DNA of 64,000 nucleotides. It comes from Bactrocera neohumeralis. Its lineage: Eukaryota > Arthropoda > Insecta > Diptera > Tephritidae. A program made the translations under genes and the position numbers. This document shows, piece by piece, positions 34,116 to 43,988 of this stretch. Numbering within the stretch: the first letter of the stretch is position 1; each line of letters begins with the position of its first letter. The notes beneath the pieces are model-generated. The model ran no database searches. It saw only the letters and a program-made list of their open reading frames with translations, and had not been told where the DNA came from. The stretch spans positions 54,467,237-54,531,236 of the forward strand of contig NC_065923.1 in NCBI RefSeq assembly GCF_024586455.1, given 5' to 3'.

Positions 34116-35203
34116 ACAAGTAAGGAAGGGCTAAGTTCGGGTGTCACCGAACATTTTATACTCTCGCATGATAAAGTGATAATCGAGATTTCATTATCCG
34201 TCATTTACATATTTTCAAATACCGTATTTGTGTAAAGTTTTATTCCGCTATCATCATTGGTTCCTAATGTTTATACTCGTATTATACAAAGAAGGCATCA
34301 GATGGAATTCAAAATAGCTTTATATTGGAAGAAGGCGTGGTTGGGAACCGATTTCAGCCATATTTCGTACATGTCATCAGGGTGTTAAGAAAACATTATA
34401 TACCGAATTTCATTGAAATCGGTCTAGTAGCTCCTGAGATATGCTTCTTGGTCCATAAGTGGGCGGCGCCACGCCCATTTTCAATTTTTAAAAAAAAGCC
34501 TGGGGGCAGCTTCCTTCTGCCACTTCTTCCGTAAAATTTAGTGTTTCTGACGTTTTTTGTTAGTCGGTTAACGCACTTTTAGTGATTTTGAACATAACCT
34601 TTGTATGGGAGGTGGGCGTGGTTATTATCCGATTTCTTCCATTTTTGAACTGTATATGGAAATACCTGAAGAAAACGACTCTGTAGACTTTGGTTGACAT
34701 AGCTATAGTAGTTTCCGAGATATGTATAAAAAACTTAGTAGGGGGCGGGGCCACGCCCACTTTTCCAAAACAATTGCGTCCAAATATGCCCCTCTCTAAT
34801 GCGATCCTTTGTGCCAAATTTCACTTTAATATCTTTATTTATGGCTTAGTTATGACACTTTATAGGTTTTCGGTTTCCGCCATTTTGTGGGCGTGGCAGT
34901 GGGCCGATTTTGCCCATCTTCGAACTTAACCTTCTTATGGAGCCAAGGAATACGTGTACCAAGTTTCATCATGATATCTCAATTTTTACTCAAGTTACAG
35001 CTTGCACGGACGGACGGACAGACGGACGGACGGACGGACAGACGGACGGACAGACAGACATCCGGATTTCGACTCTACTCGTCGCCCTGATCACTTTGGT
35101 ATATATAACCCTATATCTGACTCTTTTAGTTTTAGGACTTACAAACAACCGTTATGTGAACAAAACTATAATACTCTCGTTAGCAACATTGTTGCGAGAG
35201 TAT
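34116..35203 (-). mobile_element. Inner HINE (short variant), reverse, full length
   Basis: On the plus strand it opens ACAAGTAAGGAAGGGCTAAG, followed by GTTCGGGTGTCACCGAAC (the 3' hairpin) and TTTTATACTCTCGCATGATA. It ends with the GAGAGTAT of the 5' palindrome at 35203. Length 1088 bp. The body carries GTGGGCG boxes at 34459, 34612, 34744 (in GGGGGCGGGGCCACGCCCAC) and 34887. The GTCY tract (34996-35063) and the core follow. It is inserted into the middle HINE between T residues without duplication. Noncoding. Confidence 0.88.
34996..35063 (-). repeat. (GTCY)n tract of the inner HINE
   Basis: GGAC/AGAC units read on the plus strand; the complement is the same GTCY array as at 33640-33705. 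This tract varies in length between copies. Confidence 0.85.
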
Positions 35204-36000
35204 AAAAATCACTAAAAGTGCGTTAACCGACTAACAAAAAACGTCAGAAACACTAAATTTTACGGAAGAAATGGCAGAAGGAAGCTACACCCAGGCTTTT
35301 TTTAAAAATTGAAAATGGGCGTGGCGTCGCCCACTTATGGACCAAAAACCATATCTCAGGAACTACTCTACCGTATATAATATTTTCTTAACACCCTGAT
35401 GACATGTACTAAATATGGGTGAAATCGGTTCACATCACGCCTTCTTCCAATATAACGCTATTTGAATTCCATCTGATGCCTTCTCTGTATAATATATGCA
35501 TTAGGAACCAATGATGATAGCGGAATAAAACTTTACACAAATACGGTATTTGAAAAATATGTAAATGACGGATAATGAAATCTCGATTATCACTTTATCA
35601 TGCGAGAGTATAAAATGTTCGGTGACACCCGAGCTTAGCCCTTCCTTACTTGTTTTATTTATAATCGTACTTTTAGTAGTTTTCAACTTAACCGTTATAT
35701 AGGGAGTTTATCCGATTTCGCTTTTCCACACGCTGGGTGGAGATATGTATGTATTTGCCTAGGACGAATTTGGTTGATTTAACTTTTGCGGTTTGGCAGA
35801 TATGCATATTAAATCTATTAAAGGGGCGGGGTCACGTCCAATTTTCCAAACATTTTCAAGTCACAGCTGCTCCTACTTAATACTTCACTCAAGTTATCGC
35901 GTTGAAGGACAGACAGTGACGTGATACAGCGAGCGAGTGATACAAGCAACCATTAGGTGAACAAAACTATTATACTTTCTGTTTCAACATGGTGTGAGAT

Positions 36001-36589
36001 TGTAAATATGCAAATATTTCCCCATGCCGTTGAATAAAGAGGGTGAATTGCGGGCATTTTCTCATCCTTATTTAGTATATCTATTGCTCCCTTTTGATCG
36101 TTTTGTGAATAACAATACATCCATATTTATAATTTCTCATCCTTACCAAAGATATATAAACACATTAACTAACCATTTCCGAGCATTTTTCCAACCGCGA
36201 TTTATTTTTTCACATCCACTTTTTAACCCCGTGTGGGTAAAAAATAAACTCTGTTATTTTTCACGAGTTTCCATTAAGTATTGCGGCTATTTGTTATTAT
36301 TAGCAGAGTTCATCGAGTACTTTCGAAATGTTATTCTTTGTGTTATGATTTTCCACGCGCTAATGAATAAATAACATTAACACGCGTTAATGGTTGCAAA
36401 TTGTTCCCGCTTAGTGGCGAAGTTGAAGTGGTGAATTGTGAGATAAGCGAGAATAACGCAGTGGAAGGCTGCTAACGTTACTTCAAGTGCCACTTGAAAA
36501 TATGAAAATGCTTTTGCGTTTAATTTCCAACAAGCATATCAGAAGAATGGACTCGACAAAGCATTCGTTTTTTATTTGTGGTATAATTT
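36001..36589. other. No clear gene
   Basis: Includes a 116-codon plus frame (36024-36374) with recurring SHP-Y/F wording and many hydrophobic residues. No family is recognisable and AT-driven chance is likely. No terminal repeats. Confidence 0.4.
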
Positions 36590-37965
36590 GTTAGGTAGGT
36601 AGGTTGGTGGAGTGGCTGTCTTATGACGCACCTTGGTCTTTAAGCCCATTGCATACCACCGGGACTAAAGCCTCCTCACTCTATTGGCTGCTCTCTAAAC
36701 CTTTCCGTGCACCTGATGAAGTTCATCAGTGTGAAAAGTTGTATCATAGAAGATGTTTGATAGTCTTCTCTTCTTCTATCTAGTGTCAGCTTCTACAATA
36801 GTTGTTATAAGGCAGTCTATTGGCATGTCTGCTTGTTAGTACTCTGACTAGAGTTCTTCTATCATTCCGTGTAAACTTTAATAGTCGGCATGTGCGGCGT
36901 ATTCGACTCCTGCTACGTTCCCTTGCTTGTTAAGCAACTTAAGGACTTCGATATCTACAAGTAACCAGAGAGAAAAAAAACCTACTTCCAGGAGTCTAAT
37001 TGTAACCTGTTTCCTTGTAGTGAGCATAATCCTGTGAGAGTAAGAAAGTTTTTTTTTAATTGTTATAATCTCCGCTTGAAAGGCAGAACCGGTCTGTTGG
37101 CAGTAAGTATACGGTATTACGGTAAGTATCTGGGCCTCTCATGGCGTTATTCGCCATTTGGCCCCCACCATTCTTTTACACATGTAAAGTGCTGTAGCTG
37201 CTTTTTCTTACTCTAGTTTCCAAATTTGTTTTCCATGAGAGCTTTCTATTCAAAATTAGTTCTAAGTAGCCTGCCTTATCTCCTATTATTAGCCTGGACC
37301 AAGTAATAACGGAGGCGCAATTCGTGGAACATTGTGTTGCCTAGCGAACAATACTAACTCTGTCTTGCTAGCATTCAAATTAAATCTGCACGATATGGCC
37401 CATATTCTATTGTCTTGACAATATATATGTAATGGCCCTTTAAGCATGATTACTAGCCAAGCTTCACACCTGCCTTTGCGTTGGCAGTTCTTGAGCTCGT
37501 TGAAAACGCTGCTCTCTTCTGGGAATAACTAGACTATTTAACAGGAGAACGGAACTCATTTAAGTTAATATTTTTGTCTTTCTTTTGGTTCATATTTTGG
37601 ACCCAAGAGCATAGAACAAAGTATGTCCGCCAGCGCATAGCTCCCGCTACGCAAGTAAGGCCTTCACAGATCCTGTAGAGCTCCGTTCGAGACTGGGCTA
37701 TTTAAAAGCCCCAAGCCAGCCAACCATACTAAGATTCCCTACTGGATGCTGTGCTATTGAGGAGCAACGAACACCTAGGTTGGAGGATTGACCTTAGCTA
37801 GCTACCTCAGTACTATAACAGGGTTGAACTGTTCCTAGCTCGTCCCTGCTTACGTCATGATACTGTGCTATTTATTACTATCTGACACCCTCGGGCAGGG
37901 TTCAGCGGGGGATTTTCCCCGACCTATGTTATATTAGGTTTCTCGTGCAGTTTGTTAAAAACAAG
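36590..37965. repeat. Unidentified interspersed repeat candidate
   Basis: This 1.4 kb block is clearly less AT-rich than its surroundings. It begins with GTTAGGTAGGTAGGTTGG and GGAGTGGCTGTCTTATGACG, and closes near TATGTTATATTAGGTTT. The G-rich start and TTAGG-type end resemble the edges of repeats seen in other insects, but I cannot name the family. Minus-strand readings give no continuous protein. No target duplication was found. Confidence 0.35.
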
Positions 37966-37999
37966 AAAGTAAATAAGGAATAATGTTCGAAGACGAAGA

Positions 38000-38145
38000 C
38001 TCATAGAGCGAGCTGACTTATTCTGTCTGTATATACCCGAAATAGTGCCTCCATGTATGCATTATAGATCTGATTTTTTTTGCACACCTACTATATTTTT
38101 CTCCCACAGAAGCTGTTTCGGAAAATTTATTTAATTTATGTTTTA
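38000..38145 (+). mobile_element. DINE-1-like fragment
   Basis: GAGCTGACTTATTCTGTCTG and TATATACCCGAAATAGTGCC, then TTTTTTTGCACACC and CACAGAAGCTGTTTCGG. These follow the order of the complete element at 26258-26911 (its 26360-26520 part). Ends lost; strongly diverged. Confidence 0.5.
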
Positions 38146-38284
38146 GTTGGAAAACATTTCATGAAACTTTAAACCATTAATTCTGCCATGAAGTATTTCC
38201 TTTTAGATTTTTCACATTTTTCATATAATTTGGAAAAAAATTTAACCAAAATAATTCCTAAGGATAACAAAAAATATCATCATA

Positions 38285-38677
38285 GTCGAAAAAGTCGCTT
38301 CGTTTTTGTAAATTGATGTCGGTGCAATCGTATATCTCCAGTGCTAGCAATCACATTATGTCATACCATATAGTGTTGGAAAGGTGAGATTTTAAGTTTC
38401 ATTTAACAAAAAAAATCAAATTCGGAGAAAAAAAGTTACAGCTGTTCAAAAATAAGTGAAAATAATGAAGAAATTCGTTATATTTTGAAATTTTTATATA
38501 AAAAGGGGAAAATGCCACACAAGCCACCTATGAAATGTGTGAAGTCTACGGAGACGATGCTGTATCAGTTCATGTAGAACCACAATGGTTTTTACACTGT
38601 TTTACACTGATTGAATAATAATAAAATGGTACATATAAGTTGAAGTTTGATTAGAATTACGAAAAGACTTTTTCGAC
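38285..38677 (+). mobile_element. Mariner-derived MITE, copy 2
   Basis: A 393-bp element with TA on both sides (38283-38284 and 38678-38679). Inverted ends: left GTCGAAAAAGTCGCTTCGTT, right TACGAAAAGACTTTTTCGAC. Inside are the same transposase start as in copy 1 (NNEEIRYILKFLYKKGENAT) and the same TTTTACACTGATTGAATAAT junction zone. It has a further small loss relative to copy 1. No catalytic residues. Its intact ends make it the better reference copy. Confidence 0.88.
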
Positions 38678-39399
38678 TAACCAATATATAGAGCATGGAA
38701 CTGCGGTGATTGATGGATGGACTTTAACAGTTTTCGACACCAAATCACAGTATATTATATAAAAGATATAGTCATATAATTTAAGATATCTTAAAAAGTC
38801 AAGCAGACGGGAAAAAAACAAAAATTTAAATTTTATGTTAGCCTGGTAGGCTAAATGACAACGCATACCTTTAGTTTTAGGTATTAAAACAATCTTTATC
38901 TAAAGGCAAAGAAAACCTTTTCATCTACGGTATGGCGGTACTTTTAAATCTAACTAATAATGTAGGAGCAAAAATATCTCTAAAATTGGACAAAATATGG
39001 ATTACAGCATAGCAATAACTTCAGAAAAATGTATATGCATTATATGAACAATTGATTATTATTTATTGATATTAATACTATAGACAAGGACTTAATCTGC
39101 ACGCGGAAGTGAAACATTATGCCTGATTTCATCTTATGAATCTCTCAGAATGCCAATTAAACCATTTATAAAGGCAACAATGAAATTTTCTGAGGCGAAC
39201 ACAATTGCTAATGTTGAGCATTAACTTTAAGCCCTATATAATGTTTTATACAAAATTGTTTCAGATTTAAAAATTACCAAAGCATATCTTAACGTAAACT
39301 AAATTATACAAATAAGTGACCGGAAGAAACGCAGGAAGAAATGCATGAATTCCCTAGGATGATCAAACTAAAAAAATAGTAGAGTTTCCTTTTCTCTCC
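38678..39399. other. No gene seen
   Basis: About 0.7 kb of AT-rich DNA between a MITE and a LINE fragment. No recognisable structure. Confidence 0.5.
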
Positions 39400-40881
39400 A
39401 AATGCGCAAAATGCCAAATGACTGCGCGCCACTTACTTTCACCGCTGAGGAGGTTCAGAATGCTCAAGTCGAAATCTTCCAAATCGATTGGCCCTGATGG
39501 AATCAACATGCTTATGCTAAAGCATCTAGGCTCGACTGGACTAAGCTATCTTACCGAGGTCCTCAACCTGACCACTCTTCAAATACCCGATGAAGTCGGA
39601 AGAGTGGTCCCACTACTGAAACATGGGAAACCCGCCAACAAAGGGCACTTAGCACAAAAGGCACACAGCACTTAGCGTCATAAGTGCTCAGATAGTTCTT
39701 GGCCTCAACCAGGACTGAAGAGGTGGACCATGAACTACCTGAGCGGTCGACAATCGTCCGTACTATTTCGAGGTGAAACATCTAAACTGAGAAGAATTAA
39801 ACAGGGGGTTCCGCAGGGTGGTGTCCTCTACCCGCTACTGTTTCACGTGTCGGGCAATGGAATCGATGGCATGTGTTCAAAAGTTTTCTCTCCGAACTTT
39901 CTCGTTTCTTCACTGCACGGAACCTAACACTTTCCCCCACCAAATCCACACCGACCATATCTACGAACTGGACGAAGGAGTAAAGACTTGAGCTTAATAT
40001 TGCAGTCGATGGCGTCAAAATTCCGACTGTCAATAATCCTATGATTTTAGGTGTAACTTTTGATAGTCTATGCTCCTTCACTAACCATACGACCCCGATT
40101 ATCGCCAAGGTAAAGAGCTGCAACAAAATCCTCAAGTCGCTAGCCACCCGCATATGGGGAAAATGCAAAGAAACGTTGTTGCAAACATACAAGGTAATCG
40201 GCCGGCCGGTCCTCAATTACGCCGCACCAATATGGTCAACTGAATGCAGTGGTACGCAGATGAGGAAACTTCAGACCTGTCAGAACACTGCACTCCGGAC
40301 CACGACAGGATGTCTCTTGATGTCTCTCATCGAACACCTACATAGTGCCACGCTTATGCTCCCAGTTAAGGAGCTTATTGAACTCCTTTCCAAGCAGTTC
40401 CTGATAGGATGTTTTCGTAGATATCACCCTTGCAGCCACCTGCTTTGAGCGGAACCGCCTCCCAGGAACATCAAGAGGTCTTTCCTTAACTACGTCGACG
40501 ACATCGAACAGTACGCCGACCGGACTTTGGACGCAATTAACTTCCGACAGGTACTGAACGCCATTCACAGTGGGGCTATCAACACCTTCACCGACTCCCT
40601 TCCAGTGCATGGCATTCTTGGAGTCAAATCACCACCCATCGTAGACGAAGAGCTCGAGTTGTCGCGAGAAACGCGAGTGAACCTAGCGCAGCTTCGTTCT
40701 GGATACTACAACAGGTTAAACTCTTAATTGCCCTGAATAGACCCGACATATCCAATATACATATGTCCTGCGTGCAATGAGTCTCCGCATGACACTTGTC
40801 ACCTTTTTGCATGCCCTACCAACCCCACTCATCAAACACCCCTCTCCCTTTGGTCCGACCCCGTCGAAACAGCACGTTTCC
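39400..40881 (+). mobile_element. Jockey-clade LINE with deletions, RT to C-terminus
   Basis: RT start: PLTFTAEEVQNA then SSKSIGPDGINMLMLKHLGS, VGRVVPLLKHGKPANKG. A deletion leads to WTMNYLSGRQSSVLFRGETS and RIKQGVPQGGVLYPLLF. The YADD active-site segment is missing, since LLF runs on to GNGIDGMCSKV. Thumb and C-terminus follow: ILGVTFDSLCSFTNHT, LNYAAPIWS, LQTCQNTALRTTTGC, LAQLRSGYYNRLNSYL, then a knuckle-like CPACNESPHDTCHLFAC (about 40755-40815). It ends at PVETARFL, where RTE-like sequence begins. Several frameshifts. Dead copy. Confidence 0.85.
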
Positions 40882-41330
40882 TGGTGAACGAGAGCAAGAC
40901 GAAATATCTCCTGTCATCAAACAAACAGTGGTAACACGCGCGATCAGGCTCCCACGTCACTGTTACAATCATAACCTCGAAGTTGTAGATAATTTCGTCT
41001 ATCTTGGAACCAGCATTAACAGCAACAACAATGTCAAACGCAGAATAACTCTGCCCAACAGGTGCTTCTTTGGACTGAGTAGGCAATTAACAAGTAAAGT
41101 CCTCTCTCTACGAACCAAGACCAAACTCTATAAGTCACTAATTATTCCCGTCCTACTATGTGGGGCAGAGGCATGGACGATGACAACATCTGATGAGTCG
41201 GTCTTTTGAGTTTTCGAGATAAAGGTTTTGCGAAAGATTTATGGTTCTTTGCGCACTGGCCCCGGCGAATATCGCATTCGAAGGAACAATGTGCGGTAGT
41301 ATGAGATATACGACGAAATTGACATATGTA
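40882..41330 (+). mobile_element. RTE-like LINE fragment fused to the jockey copy
   Basis: Continues without a gap from the jockey C-terminus: VNESKTKYLLSSNKQ, then HNLEVVDNFVYLGTSINSNN, NRCFFGLSRQLTSKVLSLR and LIIPVLLCGAEAWT. After a stop and a frameshift it reads KVLRKIYGSLRTG. Matches about 14730-15180 of the best RTE-like copy. It ends near 41330 without a GAA tail and abuts a HINE fragment. Confidence 0.85.
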
Positions 41331-41337
41331 GTTCTCA

Positions 41338-41556
41338 TCCGCACTTTTTTGCCAAGGAACACGTATACATACTTTCATTAAAATATCTTAAATATTACTC
41401 AAGTTATCGCTTGAACTTCAACTTTTCTCGTCATCCTGATCATTTGTATATACATATGTAACTCTATATCTATCTCGCTTAGATTTAGATGATACATACA
41501 ATTATTAGATGAGCAAAACTATTATATTCATTAGCAACATGTTGCAAGTGTATAAT
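41338..41556 (-). mobile_element. HINE 5' end, reverse orientation
   Basis: TTGCCAAGGAACACGTATAC, TTACTCAAGTTATCGCTTG, then core CTCGTCATCCTGATCATTTG, TATATACATATGTAACTC, and end CATTAGCAACATGTTGCAAG. The GTCY tract is almost lost in this copy (CTTGAACTTCAAC only). Confidence 0.7.
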
Positions 41557-41599
41557 ATTACTCATTGACTGACGTACATACGAGGCTACTATATATATT

Positions 41600-42295
41600 C
41601 TGGCAATCTGACATTTCCATTGGAAAGTTTGACATTTTTTAGCATAACATCAATCAGAACGTTTTGTCATTTAATCGTGAATTGTTTTATTTACAGGGAA
41701 TTAAAAAACTCATCTCGACCAAAAAATGGAATTAACTCGTGAACATTTTCGTGCGATCATTTTTCACAACTTTCGACGTGGATTATCACGACAAGAGTGC
41801 ATCGATGAACTTAAATCTTTGTATGGCTATGAAGCACCATCCTATAGCACTGTGAAAAACTGGTACAACGAATTCAATCGTGGCCGACGCTCGCTCAAAG
41901 ACGAATTCCGTGAAGGTCGTCCAAAAACAGCCGTTGTGCCAGAAAACATCGATGCCGTACGTGAACTGATAATACAAGACCGTCATGTAACATACCTCCA
42001 GATAGAGGCATGCCTATGCATTTCTCCCACCAGCATACATTCGATATTGCATGAACACCTGGCCGTAAAAAAGGTTTGTTCTCGTTGGATACCGCACAAT
42101 TTGACAATCGCTCAAAAAAAGGCTCGTGTGGATTGGTGTAAAGAAATGCTGAAAAAATACGATCGCGGTGCTTCAAAAGACGTTTATAAGATCGTCACAG
42201 GTGACGAATCATGGATCTATGCGTATAAGCCCGAAAGAAAACAGCAATCGACAAAAAAAAAAAAAAATAAACAAAAACAAAAAAAAAATCGTTGA
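41600..42295 (+). mobile_element. 5' half of a mariner with an open N-terminal frame
   Basis: The frame 41726-42292 starts MELTREHFRAIIFHNFRRGL. It holds both helix-turn-helix segments (ELKSLYGYEAPSYSTVKNWY; DRHVTYLQIEACLCISPTSI), the linker VKKVCSRWIPHNLT, and the first catalytic Asp in VTGDESWIYAY at about residues 156-166. After KQQST it runs into an A-rich stretch (about 42250-42290) encoding only K, N and Q, then a stop. The second and third Asp are absent. No stop or shift interrupts the first 165 codons, so this is the youngest-looking coding piece here. Left terminal repeat not identified. Confidence 0.85.
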
Positions 42296-43199
42296 TAAAT
42301 ATGCCTATTTACATTATTAGGCCAGAAATATATATAGCAACCTACGTATTCGGTTTAAACTTGTTAAAATAACGGTAAACATTATAAGCAATATATGCGA
42401 GTTGTGTAGTATTGGCTCGATTTTATCTCTTTTTTCTAATACTACATACAATTAACATGCCACCAGGATTTTATTAAGTCACCTTACATATGTACAATCA
42501 TATGGAGTAAATTTTTGAAAATTATTAAGGTCATCCAGATCAACCTACCTTTTATGGTATTAAAACTTGAACTATTTTCAGCCGAATTTTCATTGGTGTT
42601 GCCAACCTTAAAAATAAAGATATAAATAGGTAATTAAACGGCTGGAAAATTTTAAACGAAAAAAATTATTCAATTCAGTTATTCCTCGCGAAATAGTAAT
42701 ATATAATTATTAAAATGAACATACGTTTTTATGCTGATATGCAGCCAGTCGGTCAAATCCATTTGAACTCCCTAAAATCAAGTAAGTCGAAGTTTATCAA
42801 TTGAAGACAATGTAGTACCAATAATGGTAGAATATATATTTTTTTATCTCCTCATCTTACCTCTCAAATTGAGCGGTCTTTTCAGTTTCCTCAGGCGAGC
42901 TGGTGCTGATTCGAATATTTTATAGTTTGTGTGCAATTCATTAGAATACTCGAAATCAACACATAGCAACGTACGCCAATCAATAACAACCACTAGCTGC
43001 TCCTATTAAAAAACAATTAATAATACTCCTGTTATTGTTTTTAATTTGTTTTAGAATGCGAAAATATGAAACTATTACTTGTATCTATTATGCACAAACG
43101 AAATAAATGAAGGAATATTGGAAACCATTTTATATATTAATTTAATAAAATTAAAAAAGAAATTAAAATATTTAAAGAAAATTTGTCAAAATGCAAGAT
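42296..43199. other. No gene seen
   Basis: About 0.9 kb of AT-rich sequence. A short stretch near 42485-42545 (ACAATCATATGGAGTAAAT) resembles HINE body wording but is too short to call. Confidence 0.45.
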
Positions 43200-43375
43200 A
43201 TCTTAGTTTTTACGGAAATTACAGCAGGTACGGACGGACAGACAGACAGTCACCAAATTTCAACTTAACTGATCATTTATATGTATGTATATACTTAAGC
43301 CTATATCTATCCGGATTATTTTAGGTGTTAAAAAACTACCGTTATCTGTAGAAAATCTCCTTTAACAACATGAAT
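43200..43375 (-). mobile_element. HINE 5' end remnant, reverse
   Basis: CGGACGGACAGACAGACAG (GTCY complement), then TTCAACTTAACTGATCATTT, a TATG/TATA tract, CCTATATCTATCC and a much decayed end. Body and 3' end absent. Confidence 0.6.
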
Positions 43376-43988
43376 ACCAATAAATATATAAATAACCACT
43401 GGACACCCTCCACTCTTACGTCTTGAGAAACGCATTAAAAAGTGCGCATTTTTGTAGGAAAATAAAACTCTATTAGTGCCAAAAATATCTTTTTGTAAAA
43501 TTTATAAATTAATGATTTTTAAAGAACATTATACAACTGATAACGCTCTCCTAAGACTGTTATCTGCCTTTAATTTCATTGTCTGTATTGTTTGTTTTAT
43601 CCAATCGCTCATGATCACAGCTACAAATAGGATGAGCAAAATATGTTTTATTAGAAGCCGGAAAAAAAGATTGTGCTTTTGAAAATTGGAGTAAAAGCTT
43701 TAAAAACACAGTAGTTAGTATTTAACGTCAGTGTTTAAATATTTTTTGGCAATCAACAAGTCTTTTCTTTATTCAATGATTCATTCAAGAGATCCCATTT
43801 TGACACCGTACGCGTAGGTTCACAAAAGTTTGCGACATTGAAAACAATCGGAATTCAATTTCACAAAAGAGTATAATGCGCATGCCACTAATCCGATTAA
43901 GCCTTAAAAGCTACAAGCATCAATAAATTAATTAAAAACTATGAAGCGACAAATTAGGAAAGGGTGCAAAGAAACACGATATGATCGA
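43376..43988. other. No gene seen
   Basis: About 0.6 kb of AT-rich DNA. The 68-codon plus frame at 43476-43682 has no recognisable feature. Confidence 0.5.

Larger units (their letters stand above)
33502..35653 (+). mobile_element. Middle HINE (short variant), forward, split by another HINE
   Basis: Left part 33502-34115 begins ATACTCTCGCAACAAAGTTG, has GATCAGGGTGACGAGTAGAG after a TATATA tract, a long GTCY tract, and ends CATACAAAGGTTATGTT. Right part 35204-35653 resumes AAAATCACTAAAAGTGCG, passes CGGTGACACCCGAGC (3' hairpin) and ends CCTTCCTTACTTGT. Without the inner insertion it is about 1.06 kb, close to the copy at 46048-47090. T flanks both ends; no target duplication. Confidence 0.85.
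32965..36000 (-). mobile_element. Outer HINE (long variant), split by a nested HINE
   Basis: Left half 32965-33501: AATCGGATGTTTGAAAATG, TTGTCTGATATTTTCACTAA, CGGTATTTTGGGGCTTC, and GTTTCTGACACCTATTTT at its edge. Right half 35654-36000: TTATTTATAATCGTACTTTT, GGGGCGGGGTCACGTCC, GGACAGACAGTGACG, then GAACAAAACTATTATAC and a decayed end palindrome. In uninterrupted copies (such as 47204-48350) these halves are adjacent, so 33502-35653 is a later insertion. This is the oldest layer of a three-layer nest. Confidence 0.75.

Noticed and set aside
36024..36374. 116-codon plus-strand frame as a host gene
   Set aside because: Hydrophobic, AT-driven composition and no recognisable motif; recurring CATCC strings explain the SHP repeats.
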